Shown: positions 55,421 through 63,197, counted from the first letter of the stretch. The stretch is 64,000 nucleotides of DNA from Mycolicibacterium grossiae (GCF_008329645.1 NZ_CP043474.1:4526001-4590000); one strand, 5' to 3'. The notes: a model not told the origin generated them from the letters alone. Translations and numbers: made by a program.

Positions 55421-56749
55421 GAGCGCCGCGCTGACCTCGGGATGCCGAAAGCGGTGGCCCACCGCGGCCAGCTTGGCGGCGACCACCCGCTGATTGGCCT
55501 CGGCCAGTTCGCGCACCCCCTGTTCGCCCAGCAGCAGCCGCGGGCCGACGCTCGGCACCGGCAGCAGCGCCGGACGGTGCAGCACGGACGCGAGCGCCTC
55601 GGTGTACTCGGCGTTGCGAACGGGATGGGGCGCCACGGCGTTCACCGGTCCGCTCAGCCGCTGGTCGTACAGCGCCCGGTAGTACACGTCGAGCAGGTCG
55701 TCGATGCCGATCCAGGACAGCCACTGCCTGCCGCTGCCGAGCCGTCCGCCGAGCCCGGCGGCGAACAGCGGACGCAGCAGTTTGAGCGTGCCGCCGTCAG
55801 CGGCCTGGACGATGCCGGTACGGACGGTGACGACGCGCAGCCCGGCGTCGACCGCCGGCGCCGTGGCCGCCTCCCAGTCGGCGACGACGTCGGCGAGGAA
55901 CCCGTCGCCGCGCGTCGCGTCCTCGGTCAGCGAAACGTCACCGCGGTCGTAGCCGTAGAAGCCGATGGCCGAGGCGCTCACGAACGTCGCCGGCCCGTCG
56001 GGGGTGCGGGCAGCCAGCGCGGCCAGCTCGTGGGTCGGGGCGATGCGGCTGTCGCGCACGGCGCGGCGGTGCGCCTCCGTGAAGCGTCCCGCGATCGACT
56101 CGCCGGCCAGGTGCACCACCGCGTCGACGCCCGCGAGCAGGTCGTCGGCGGGCCGCGCCGGGTCCCAGCGCCGTTCACCGTCCCGGGGGACGCCGCGGAC
56201 GAGACGCACCACCCGGTGGCCGCCGGTGCTCAGCAGGGCGCACAGCGCGGTGCCGACGAGGCCGGACGACCCGGTCACCGCTACCGTCATCGGCGCGGCC
56301 CCCGCGTCGCGGGCGTCGCGGTGCGCGGCGAGGTCGTCGGCGAGCTGCCGGTGCCGGTACACGAACGTCGGCCGCAGGCCCGCGCCGGGCACGGTGGTGT
56401 CGACGTGGTCGTGCACCCGGGTGGTCCCCGCGGTCGGGCCGTCGGCGAAGTCGTGGGTGTGCCGCCACCAGCCGATCACCCGCGGCGGTAGTGACCGCAG
56501 GCCATCGGAGGACAGCTCGTCGACGAAGCGGTGCGGCGGGTCGTAGGCGTCGGCGACGTGCTGCGCCACCCAGCGCAGACCGGCAGGCAGCCCGAGGATG
56601 GCCCGCCCGTCGGCGAGCGATTCGGTCTCCGCGACCACCCGCATCGGCTGCCACGGCGGCACCAGCCGCCGCATCGCGCCCGGCCGGGTGTGCCAGGCGA
56701 AGACCTCGTCCAGCGGATGGTCGACGATGCTCTCGTATTCGATGCCCAC
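55397..56749 (-). CDS. TIGR01777 epimerase with N-terminal SRPBCC domain
   Basis: This 450-residue fusion has an SRPBCC/polyketide-cyclase-like lipid-binding domain at about 1-150 and an NAD(P) epimerase of the TIGR01777/YfcH family at about 153-450. The nucleotide motif is VAVTGSSGLVGTALCALL, followed by VDAVVHLAGESIAGR. FVSASAIGFYGYDRGD has the YxxxD-like family site. A C-terminal DUF1731 helix bundle (about 395-445) closes it. This fusion is common in actinobacteria; the substrate is unknown. ATG 56749 is the start. Confidence 0.87.
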   Translation of the reverse strand: MGIEYESIVDHPLDEVFAWHTRPGAMRRLVPPWQPMRVVAETESLADGRAILGLPAGLRWVAQHVADAYDPPHRFVDELSSDGLRSLPPRVIGWWRHTHDFADGPTAGTTRVHDHVDTTVPGAGLRPTFVYRHRQLADDLAAHRDARDAGAAPMTVAVTGSSGLVGTALCALLSTGGHRVVRLVRGVPRDGERRWDPARPADDLLAGVDAVVHLAGESIAGRFTEAHRRAVRDSRIAPTHELAALAARTPDGPATFVSASAIGFYGYDRGDVSLTEDATRGDGFLADVVADWEAATAPAVDAGLRVVTVRTGIVQAADGGTLKLLRPLFAAGLGGRLGSGRQWLSWIGIDDLLDVYYRALYDQRLSGPVNAVAPHPVRNAEYTEALASVLHRPALLPVPSVGPRLLLGEQGVRELAEANQRVVAAKLAAVGHRFRHPEVSAALSHQLGHG

Positions 56750-56819
56750 GATGATCGATTCGTTGTCGGGACCGGGTTGGATCGGAGCCGATCGGTGAGA
56801 GACCGGCCACGGGTGAGCC

Positions 56820-56825
56820 TAGGCT
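56820..56825 (+). promoter_or_regulatory. -10 element 6 nt before an ATC codon
   Basis: TAGGCT is followed by 6 nt and ATC 56832, the first possible position for the full-length phosphoribosyltransferase. The T-A-G of the element is also the in-frame stop that closes the frame upstream, so translation cannot begin earlier. Confidence 0.5.
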
Positions 56826-56831
56826 GGACGC

Positions 56832-57494
56832 ATCGCACGCGCAGCCACCGAACGACCGTTCCGGGATCGCCGGGACGCCGGCAGGACGCTGGCCCGACTC
56901 CTGGGCGCATACCGCGGCCGCGACGTCGTCGTGCTGGCACTCCCCCGCGGCGGCGTGCCCGTCGGGCTCGAGGTGGCACTCGCCCTGGACGCGCCACTCG
57001 ACGTCTTCGTCGTCCGCAAGCTCGGCGTGCCGCACCGCAACGAGCTGGCCATGGGGGCCATCGCCTCCGGCGGCGCGAGCGTCCGCAACGAGGAGCTGAT
57101 CCTCGGCCTCGGGATCGACGCCGCGGCCTTCTTCACGGCCGTCGCGCGGGAATCGGCCGAACTTCGGCGTCGCGAGCAGGCCTACCGGGGTGACCGGCCA
57201 CCGCTCGATCTGTCCGGCAGGACCGCGGTGCTGGTGGACGACGGCATCGCCACGGGCGCGACCACGAGGGTGGCGCTGCAGGCGGTACGACGTCGGCGTC
57301 CGGCGGGCGTCGTCGTGGCCGTGCCGGTGGCGCCGGCCACCGTCGTCACCGCGTTGTGCGCGGACGCCGACGACGTGGTGTGCGCGGTGACGCCGCCCGA
57401 CTTCCGCGCCGTGGGTCAGGTGTACGCCGACTTCCGGCAGGTCGACGACGACGAGGTGCGGACCGCGTTGGCGGCCGCCCCGGGCGGCGGTTAG
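56832..57494 (+). CDS. Phosphoribosyltransferase-family protein with non-canonical start
   Basis: This protein is a PRTase fold of the type found alone or fused to hydrolases in mycobacteria (Rv0571c/Rv2143 type). The N-terminal FRDRRDAGRTLARLL helix precedes LPRGGVPVGLEVA, VRKLGVPHRNELAMGA follows, and the PRPP loop is AVLVDDGIATGATTRVAL. The frame is open from 56823. It has no ATG, GTG or TTG until GTG 56931, which would delete the conserved first helix and strand. ATC 56832 is therefore given as a tentative start (220 residues), supported by the leaderless -10. Substrate unknown. Confidence 0.7.
   Translation: MARAATERPFRDRRDAGRTLARLLGAYRGRDVVVLALPRGGVPVGLEVALALDAPLDVFVVRKLGVPHRNELAMGAIASGGASVRNEELILGLGIDAAAFFTAVARESAELRRREQAYRGDRPPLDLSGRTAVLVDDGIATGATTRVALQAVRRRRPAGVVVAVPVAPATVVTALCADADDVVCAVTPPDFRAVGQVYADFRQVDDDEVRTALAAAPGGG
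56850..56861. promoter_or_regulatory. LexA (SOS box)-like core
   Basis: GAAC-GACC-GTTC matches the mycobacterial SOS core GAAC-n4-GTTC. It sits about 18-29 nt downstream of the predicted transcription start of the phosphoribosyltransferase gene, where a repressor could act. The flanks (CC/CG) do not match the TCGAAC extension. Confidence 0.3.
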
Positions 57495-57973
57495 GCCCGC
57501 TCGTTGCGGGTCGCGTCGGGGGTGTGATCGATCGACTCGGCGGCGGTAGCGGCATCACTGGTCGCCGCATCACTGGTCGCCGCATCACTGGTCGCGGCAT
57601 CACCGGTCGCCCCATTACCGGTCTCGGCCTCGCTGCCCCGACCATCAGCGGCCGGGGTCGCGCTGACCTGGGTGTCGGCGGCCCGGGTGTCCGGCTCGTC
57701 CTCCACCGCCGGGAGGTGCGTCGTCGGCTCGTCGGGGTAGTCCTCGGCGGCGGGCAGTACGGTGGTCTGCTCGTCGGCGTCGGGACCGGGCTCGTCGGCG
57801 TCCGCGCCCGGCGCGTCGTGCTTGCGGTCGCGCAGCGCGTCGACGATGAGCAGCAGGACGCCGATGACGCTGGCGCCGATGCAGACCCAGGCGATCAGCT
57901 CGTTACTGGTGACGACGGCGGTGACGAGCGCCGCCAGGCCGATGACGGCAAGGACCAGCGCAACGATCAGCAC
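57491..57973 (-). CDS. Small membrane protein with acidic tail (Rv2144c-like)
   Basis: This 160-residue protein has two N-terminal transmembrane helices (about 2-20 and 27-47), then RDRKHD and an acidic, disordered tail. The tail contains an Ala-Thr-Ser-Asp-Ala repeat at about 121-140 encoded by 15-bp DNA repeats. GTG 57973 has AGGGG 7 nt upstream. Position after wag31 matches Rv2144c. The gene was probably 10 bp behind wag31 before a 1580-bp insertion sequence separated them. The function is unknown. Confidence 0.72.
   Translation of the reverse strand: MLIVALVLAVIGLAALVTAVVTSNELIAWVCIGASVIGVLLLIVDALRDRKHDAPGADADEPGPDADEQTTVLPAAEDYPDEPTTHLPAVEDEPDTRAADTQVSATPAADGRGSEAETGNGATGDAATSDAATSDAATSDAATAAESIDHTPDATRNERA
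57552..57611. repeat. Four 15-bp in-frame tandem repeats
   Basis: Units at 57552, 57567, 57582 and 57597 read GCATCACTGGTCGCC; the first two are identical and the last two differ by one base each. They encode the repeated ATSDA in the tail of the membrane protein, so copy number can change without frameshift. Confidence 0.9.
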
Positions 57974-57982
57974 GGACGGCCC

Positions 57983-57986
57983 CTAG
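57983..57986. repeat. Left target-site duplication CTAG
   Basis: CTAG directly abuts the left inverted repeat. On the minus strand its AG forms the start of AGGGG, the ribosome site of the Rv2144c-like gene. Confidence 0.9.
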
Positions 57987-58044
57987 CTACTTCGACCTGA
58001 AAAAGTCGGGCGTGGCGACGGGCCCGGTCGCTCCTTGAGCTGGG

Positions 58045-58088
58045 ACAATGTCCTCGAACCCTTGGCGAGAAGGATTCGAGGACATTGT
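58045..58088 (+). promoter_or_regulatory. Hairpin over the transposase translation start
   Basis: A perfect 14-bp inverted repeat, ACAATGTCCTCGAA (58045-58058) and TTCGAGGACATTGT (58075-58088), has a 16-nt loop holding GAGAAGGA (58067-58074), the likely ribosome site. The right arm runs into the GTG start at 58087. Transcripts entering from outside would fold this stem and hide the start. A transcript starting inside the element after 58058 would not. Confidence 0.6.
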
Positions 58089-59478
58089 GTTTCGTACTGT
58101 AAATGATCAGCCGACGTTGTGGGATTCAATCCTGCCGGCCGAGCTGTTGGTGTTGCCTGTGGAGCTGGGCCGAGTCGATGCACTACTCGACGATCCGGTC
58201 TTCTTCACACCATTCGCAACCTACTTCGATGCCAGGATCGGTCGGCCATCTATCCCGATGGAAACCTACCTGCGGTTGATGTTCCTGAAGTTCCGCTACA
58301 GGCTGGGCTATGAGTCGCTGTGCCGCGAGGTCTCGGATTCGATCTCCTGGCAGCGGTTTTGCCGGATTCCGTTCGGTACCCGGGTGCCGCATCCGACGAC
58401 GTTGATGAAGATCACCACCCGCTGCGGCGACGACGCGGTCGCCGGGCTCAACGAAGCACTGCTGGCCAAAGCGGCCAACGCCAAGCTGCTGCGCACCGAC
58501 AAGGTCCGGGCCGACACCACCGTCATCCCGGCCGCGGTGTCCTATCCGACCGACTCGGGTCTGCTGGCCAAAGCGATCGGCTCGATGGCCCGCAGTGTGG
58601 CGCGGATCAAGGCCGCTGGCGGTGCCACCCGGACTGCATCGCGAGATCGGCGACGTTCGGCCGGGCGCCGCGCCCGCTCCATCGCCGCGAAACTGAAACT
58701 ACGCGGTGAACAGCAACGCGATGCGGCCCAGGCCGCGGTGCGCCGGATCACCGGGGAACTCGCGGGTATCGCCGAGGAGGCGATGCGCGAAGCCACCGCG
58801 GTGATCCGCAACGCCCGACGCGCGCTGCGCACGGTGAAGGGGCACCGCAAAGGGCAACTGCACCGGGCGATCAACCGTCTGCAGACCGTCGTGGTAACCG
58901 CGGAACGCGTTGTGGCCCAGACCCGTAGCCGCCTGGCCGGGGTGATGCCCGAGTCAGCGACCCGGGTGGTCAGCTTCCACGATGTCGATGCCCGCCCGAT
59001 CCGCAAGGGACGCCTGGGCAAGCCCGTCGAGTTCGGCTACAAAGCGCAGATCGTCGACAACGCCGACGGGGTCATCCTCGATCACAACGTCGAGGTCGGA
59101 AACCCCGCGGACGCCCCGCAACTGGCCCCGGCGATCGCCCGAGTCGCCGCCCGCACCGGGCACGCTCCACGAGCGGTCACCGCCGACCGAGGCTACGGGC
59201 AGGCATCGGTGGAACACGACCTGCACGACCTCGGTGTCCGAGCCGTGGCGATCCCACGAACGAGTAAACCCAGCGCGGCACGCCGCGAGTTCGAACACCG
59301 CCGCGCCTTCCGGGAGAAGGTGAAATGGCGGACCGGATCAGAGGGCCGGATCAACCACATCAAACGCAGCTACGGCTGGAACCGCACCGAACTCACCGGC
59401 CTCAATGGAGCCCGAACCTGGTGCGGACACGGCGTCTTCGCCCACAATCTCGTCAAGATCGGTACCCTCGCCGCATAA
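58087..59478 (+). CDS. Transposase, DUF772 plus DDE (IS1182/IS5-like)
   Basis: This DDE transposase of 463 residues catalyses movement of the surrounding element. The N-terminal DUF772 part includes MFRTVNDQPTLWDSILPAE, then RPSIPMETYLRLMFLKFRYR and SWQRFCRIP. DDE residues are expected in VRADTTVIPA, AVTADRGYGQ and the Glu of the last third near GSEGRINHIKRSYGWNR. A basic Arg/Lys coiled-coil insert lies between. GTG 58087 is preferred to ATG 58048, because relatives as I remember them begin at MFRT and a GAGAAGGA site lies upstream. Both starts touch a hairpin. Confidence 0.9.
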   Translation: MFRTVNDQPTLWDSILPAELLVLPVELGRVDALLDDPVFFTPFATYFDARIGRPSIPMETYLRLMFLKFRYRLGYESLCREVSDSISWQRFCRIPFGTRVPHPTTLMKITTRCGDDAVAGLNEALLAKAANAKLLRTDKVRADTTVIPAAVSYPTDSGLLAKAIGSMARSVARIKAAGGATRTASRDRRRSAGRRARSIAAKLKLRGEQQRDAAQAAVRRITGELAGIAEEAMREATAVIRNARRALRTVKGHRKGQLHRAINRLQTVVVTAERVVAQTRSRLAGVMPESATRVVSFHDVDARPIRKGRLGKPVEFGYKAQIVDNADGVILDHNVEVGNPADAPQLAPAIARVAARTGHAPRAVTADRGYGQASVEHDLHDLGVRAVAIPRTSKPSAARREFEHRRAFREKVKWRTGSEGRINHIKRSYGWNRTELTGLNGARTWCGHGVFAHNLVKIGTLAA

Positions 59479-59566
59479 ATCACCACCGTCAGCGGCGCGT
59501 GCGACACCAATCGACGCAAACTCGGCCACGCGAAACGCCCATCAAGGGTTTTTCAGGTCGAAGTAG

Positions 59567-60385
59567 CTAGTTGTTGCCCCGGTTGAACTGGTTGAAGCCG
59601 CCGCCGTCGTTGCCGGCGGTGGAGTCGACCGGCGCGGCCGAGCCGCGCTGCCCGAGTTCCTCCAGCTGCGACTCGAGGTAGGTCTTCAGACGGGTGCGGT
59701 ACTCGCGCTCGAAGGTGCGGAGCTGCTCGAGGCGACCCTCCAGCACCGTGCGCTGCTGGTTGATGGTGCCCATGATCTCGGAGTGCTTGCGCTCGGCGTC
59801 GGCCTGCAGGGCGTCGGCCTTCTCCTGCGCCTGACGCAGCTGCGTCTCCGACCGGGTCTGCGCGTCGAGCAGCATCGCGTCGGAGCGCTGCTTGGCGTCG
59901 GCCACCGTCGTCTCGGCGGTCTGGCGCGCCTCGCTGACCAGCAGGTCGGCCTGGGCGCGGGCGTCCGACAGCATCTTGTCGGACTCCGCCTTGGCGGTAC
60001 TGGTGAGCCGGTCGGCGGTGTCCTGGGCGAGGCTCAGCACCTTGGCCGCGCGCATGGCGGCGTCCTCGTTCGACGACTGCGTCGGCGCGGGGGTCGGCGC
60101 CGGCGGCTCGTAGACGGGCTGCGGGGTGGGCTCGGGCTCAGGCTCGGGCTGGTAGCTCTGCACCGGCTGCGCGGCCTGGCCGCCACCGCCGGCACGCGCC
60201 GACGCGAGTTCGGAGTCCAGCTCGCCGACGCGCTGGCGAAGGTCGGCGTTCTCCTCGATGAGCCGGCTCAGCTCGTTCTCGACCAGATCGAGGAACGCGT
60301 CGACCTCGTCTTCGTTGTAGCCGCGCTTGCCGATGGGTGGCTTGCTGAACGCGACATTGTGAACGTCGGCGGGTGTGAGCGGCAT
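59567..60385 (-). CDS. wag31: Cell-division and polar-growth protein Wag31 (DivIVA)
   Basis: Wag31 recruits the peptidoglycan machinery to the growing poles. It has 272 residues (260 in M. tuberculosis). The N-terminal membrane-binding DivIVA domain MPLTPADVHNVAFSKPPIG is almost invariant, followed by GYNEDEVDAFLDLVENEL. A Pro/Glu/Gln-rich linker (about 70-108) is longer than in M. tuberculosis. The long coiled coil (about 110-250) has LRQAQEKADALQADAERKH, and the end is FNQFNRGNN. ATG 60385 with AAGGGGG upstream is used. Its TAG stop is in the CTAG duplicated by an insertion sequence. Confidence 0.98.
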   Translation of the reverse strand: MPLTPADVHNVAFSKPPIGKRGYNEDEVDAFLDLVENELSRLIEENADLRQRVGELDSELASARAGGGGQAAQPVQSYQPEPEPEPTPQPVYEPPAPTPAPTQSSNEDAAMRAAKVLSLAQDTADRLTSTAKAESDKMLSDARAQADLLVSEARQTAETTVADAKQRSDAMLLDAQTRSETQLRQAQEKADALQADAERKHSEIMGTINQQRTVLEGRLEQLRTFEREYRTRLKTYLESQLEELGQRGSAAPVDSTAGNDGGGFNQFNRGNN

Positions 60386-60425
60386 CGTCTGCCCCCTTGG
60401 GTTCTGGACCGTCAACCGGTCTCAA

Positions 60426-60431
60426 AGTGTA
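60426..60431 (-). promoter_or_regulatory. wag31: -10 element of wag31
   Basis: On the minus strand TACACT (60431-60426) lies about 40 bp upstream of ATG 60385, giving a leader of roughly 35 nt that contains the AAGGGGG ribosome site. The rest of the 180-bp gap to yggT shows no clear second signal. Confidence 0.45.
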
Positions 60432-60565
60432 AAGCCATGCGGGTAGTAACTGGCGTCCATCCTGTCACAGGGAACCCGGCGGTTACAGGCGAGGTCGAGA
60501 ATCAATGACGAATCGAGACCTGGGCGCCGTGACCGGCCGCCGCGACAGCGGCGCTCGGGCAGCCG

Positions 60566-60871
60566 TCAGGCCGCCGCACCGAAGGCCAGTTGCATCCCGA
60601 TGAAGGCCACCAGCAGCAACACCATGATGGAGAGGTCGAACCGCACCGCACCTATCGTGAGCTGCGGAATCAGGCGACGCAGCAGCTTCACCGGCGGATC
60701 GGTGACCGTCATGATCACCTCCAGGATCACCACGGTCAGACCCGTGGGACGCCAGTCCCGGCTGAACGACCGGATGAACTCCACCACGACCCTGGCGATG
60801 AGCAGGAGCCAGAAGACGAACAGCGCAAAGCCCAGGATCTCGAAGAACAACGCCAACTCGGGCGACCTCAC
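60566..60871 (-). CDS. YggT-family membrane protein
   Basis: This 101-residue protein corresponds to Rv2146c. Two hydrophobic hairpins (about 8-32 and 78-98) flank the family segment SFSRDWRPTG with VTDPPVKLLRRLIPQLTIG. YggT proteins lie between sepF and divIVA in most actinobacteria and Gram-positive bacteria. They are linked to division and osmotic adaptation, but the mechanism is unknown. The start GTG 60871 is the longest choice; slightly shorter forms are possible. Confidence 0.88.
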   Translation of the reverse strand: MRSPELALFFEILGFALFVFWLLLIARVVVEFIRSFSRDWRPTGLTVVILEVIMTVTDPPVKLLRRLIPQLTIGAVRFDLSIMVLLLVAFIGMQLAFGAAA

Positions 60872-60975
60872 TCCAGACGGATTGACACCGCGGGCACACC
60901 GGTCGGGCGCGCGCGGACGGGATTGACCTCGAGCCTACCCGTCCGGCGCGCGCCGGCGTGGCCGGCGCCGACCGG

Positions 60976-61644
60976 TCACTGGTAGCTGTAGAACCCGGCC
61001 TCGGCGATGCGGCGGCGCTCCTCGGCGCTGACGTCGACGTCCGCCGGCGACAGCAGGAACACCTTGGTCGCCACCTTGTCGAACGAGCCGCGCAGGGCGA
61101 ACGCGAGGCCGGCCGCGAAGTCGACGAGCCGCTTGGCGTCGGCGTTCGGCATCGACACCAGATCCATGATCACCGGGGTGCCGTCGCGGAAGCGCTCGCC
61201 GATGGTGCGAGCTTCGCTGTAGTCCTTGGGCCGCAGCGTGGTGATCTTCGCCAGCGGGCTGCCGGCCTCGAACAGCTCGGCCATCCGGCGCGGCTCCATG
61301 GCGACCGCGCCGCGGGTGGCACCGCGCAGCGTGTTGAAGCGCGGCCGTTCGAACTCGCGCCGCGGTCCGCCGCGGAACGCGGGCTCATCGGCGTAGCCGC
61401 CGCGGTAGCCGGCCGGCACGGGTTCCATCTCGCGACCGAACTCACGCTCGAATTCCCGTGCGGCGACGCGCTCTTCGTAACCGCGGCTCTCCATGCGCCC
61501 GTAGGAGTCCTCCTCGAAGCGCTCCTCGCGGGGCCGGCGGGCGTACGGGCGGGCCGGGCGGTCCTCGTCCTCGTAGTACTCGTCCTCGTAGTCGTCCATG
61601 GGCGCCATACCGAAGTAGGCCTTGACCTTGTGCAGAGTGCTCAT
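60976..61644 (-). CDS. sepF: Cell-division protein SepF
   Basis: SepF tethers FtsZ to the membrane in actinobacteria, which lack FtsA. Length is 222. The N-terminal amphipathic helix MSTLHKVKAYFGM binds membrane. An acidic and Arg-rich disordered linker (about 17-120) follows. The C-terminal SepF core (about 130-218) has TTLRPKDYSEARTIGERFRD, VIMDLVSMPNADAKRLVDFA and KVFLLSPADVDVS. The partner FtsZ tail DVDVPPFMRH is encoded upstream. ATG 61644 is the start; the leader has a 17-bp direct repeat. Confidence 0.96.
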   Translation of the reverse strand: MSTLHKVKAYFGMAPMDDYEDEYYEDEDRPARPYARRPREERFEEDSYGRMESRGYEERVAAREFEREFGREMEPVPAGYRGGYADEPAFRGGPRREFERPRFNTLRGATRGAVAMEPRRMAELFEAGSPLAKITTLRPKDYSEARTIGERFRDGTPVIMDLVSMPNADAKRLVDFAAGLAFALRGSFDKVATKVFLLSPADVDVSAEERRRIAEAGFYSYQ

Positions 61645-61662
61645 CCCGGGCCCTTCTGAAGA

Positions 61663-61706
61663 CTGTGATTGGTGTGATTCGTGATGATGCTGTGACTGGT
61701 GTGACT
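61663..61706 (-). repeat. sepF: 17-bp direct repeat in the sepF leader
   Basis: CTGTGATTGGTGTGATT (61663-61679) recurs as CTGTGACTGGTGTGACT (61690-61706), two mismatches, with a 27-bp period. Read on the minus strand each has two TCACA-type half-sites. It fills most of the 64-bp gap between the yggS-like stop and sepF ATG. Confidence 0.8.
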
Positions 61707-61708
61707 AC

Positions 61709-62473
61709 TCAGGGTGACGTTAGCGGTCGAGGTCCCATGAGCGCGGTTCCGACACGCACACACGTCGAGCCGTGTCGCACCGCCGCCTCGAGGTCACCGG
61801 ACATCCCCGCCGACAGACCGAGGCGCCGCGCACTCCCCACCTGCAACCGGTCGCGCTCCGCGGCCAGCCGCGCGAAGGCCTCGTCGGCGTCGGCGCCCAA
61901 CGGCGGAATGGCCATCAGCCCTGCGAGCTCGAGCCCGTCGGTGCCCGCGGCGGCTGCGCAGACGTCGTCGACCAGGGCAGGCTCGCGCACGTCGACGCCA
62001 CTGCGCTCCGGGTCGCCGTCGAGGCTCAGCTGCACGAACACCCGCAGCGGCGCCGAGCGGCCGCCGCCCTCGAGCGCGGCGACCGCACCGCGGCCGAGCG
62101 CCTGGATCAGTGCGATGCCGTCGACCGAGTGCGCGGTGTGGGCCCATGCCGCGACGGCCTTGGCCTTGTTGCGCTGGATCCGGCCGACCATGTGCCAGCG
62201 CAGCGCGGCGTCGGGCAGCTCGTCGGCCACCTCGGCGATCTTGCGGGACGCCTCCTGTTCGCGCGACTCCCCGAAGGCCTCGCAGCCGAGGCCGTGCAGG
62301 GCGACGACGTCGGAGGCGGGGAAGAACTTGGTGACCGGCAGCAGCTCCACCTCGCCGGCGACCCGTCCGGCGGCCTCGACGGCGCGGTCAAGGCGCGTGC
62401 GCAGCGTGGCGAGGGCCGCACCGAGATCGTCCGCGCGGGACGCCGGCCGTCGGGAATCGGCCATGTCCGTCAC
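61709..62473 (-). CDS. YggS/PLPBP-family pyridoxal phosphate homeostasis protein
   Basis: This 254-residue protein is a PLP-binding TIM barrel without racemase partner domain, equivalent to Rv2148c. The Schiff-base lysine is in LLPVTKFFPASDV. Phosphate and pocket residues are seen in FGESREQEASRK, WHMVGRIQRNKAK, LAGLMAIPPLG and LSAGMSGDLEAAVRHGST. It buffers PLP and affects amino-acid pools in other bacteria. GTG 62473 overlaps the upstream stop by 4 bp. Confidence 0.93.
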   Translation of the reverse strand: MTDMADSRRPASRADDLGAALATLRTRLDRAVEAAGRVAGEVELLPVTKFFPASDVVALHGLGCEAFGESREQEASRKIAEVADELPDAALRWHMVGRIQRNKAKAVAAWAHTAHSVDGIALIQALGRGAVAALEGGGRSAPLRVFVQLSLDGDPERSGVDVREPALVDDVCAAAAGTDGLELAGLMAIPPLGADADEAFARLAAERDRLQVGSARRLGLSAGMSGDLEAAVRHGSTCVRVGTALMGPRPLTSP

Positions 62474-63174
62474 TCCATCCAGACCAGCGACGCGAGCCGG
62501 CCCGTGGGCGCCCCGCGGCGGTGGCTGAACAGCGCGCGATCGGCCACCGTGCAGCGCGGGTCGACGTCGATGGCCGTCACCCCGAGCCCGCGCAGCTGCC
62601 GCACCAGCCCGGCACGCAGGTCGAGGCCGGCGGTGCCGCGGGCGGTCCTGGTCCGGCTGCCGGGCAGCGCGGCCTCCACCTCGGCGGCCATCGCCTCGGG
62701 CACCTCGTAGTTGGCGCCGCTGACCGCGGGGCCCAGGAACGCCGAGACGTGCTCGACGCGGGCGCCCTGGCGTTCCATCTCCGCGACGGTGTTGACCACG
62801 ACGCCGTGCTGCGCGCCGACCCGGCCGGCGTGCACGGCCCCGACCACGCCGGCGCGTGCATCGGCCAGCAGCACCGGCACGCAGTCGGCGGTCACCACGG
62901 CCAGCGCCAGCCGCGGCGTGGTGGTGACCAGCGCGTCGGCCGCGTCGACCGTGGGACCCGGACCGTCGACGGTGACGACGCGGCTGGAGTGCACCTGGTT
63001 CATCCAGCGCACGCCGTCGTCGCCGAGACCGGTGGCCGCCGCCAGCCGCGCGCGGTTGGCCGCGACCGCGGCGGCGTCGTCACCGACGTGGTCGCCGAGG
63101 TTGAAGGTGTCGAAGGGCGGGGCCGAGACCCCACCCGCCCGGGTCGTGGTGACCCGGCGAATGCGAACGCTCAC
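62470..63174 (-). CDS. pgeF: Peptidoglycan editing factor PgeF (YfiH/YlmD, laccase-domain)
   Basis: This 234-residue Cu/Zn-site protein of the YfiH family corresponds to Rv2149c. E. coli PgeF removes L-Ser wrongly placed in peptidoglycan stems. Metal and active-site residues appear in WMNQVHSSRV (His), VTADCVPVLLAD (Cys) and GAVHAGRVGAQ (His). The usual HAGWRG is HAGRVG here, a common actinobacterial variant. GTG 63174 starts the gene 23 bp after the ftsZ stop. Confidence 0.9.
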   Translation of the reverse strand: MSVRIRRVTTTRAGGVSAPPFDTFNLGDHVGDDAAAVAANRARLAAATGLGDDGVRWMNQVHSSRVVTVDGPGPTVDAADALVTTTPRLALAVVTADCVPVLLADARAGVVGAVHAGRVGAQHGVVVNTVAEMERQGARVEHVSAFLGPAVSGANYEVPEAMAAEVEAALPGSRTRTARGTAGLDLRAGLVRQLRGLGVTAIDVDPRCTVADRALFSHRRGAPTGRLASLVWME

Positions 63175-63197
63175 GGCACGTGCGGGCCTCGCCCGGC

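Larger units (their letters stand above)
57987..59566 (+). mobile_element. Insertion sequence, 1580 bp, IS1182/IS5-like
   Basis: The element has perfect 18-bp terminal inverted repeats, CTACTTCGACCTGAAAAA at 57987-58004 and its complement at 59549-59566. It is flanked by 4-bp direct repeats CTAG at 57983-57986 and 59567-59570, the target-site duplication. It carries a single complete transposase gene on the plus strand. Perfect repeats and an intact gene suggest recent insertion. CTAG also fits the YTAR target rule of IS5-group elements. Confidence 0.95.
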
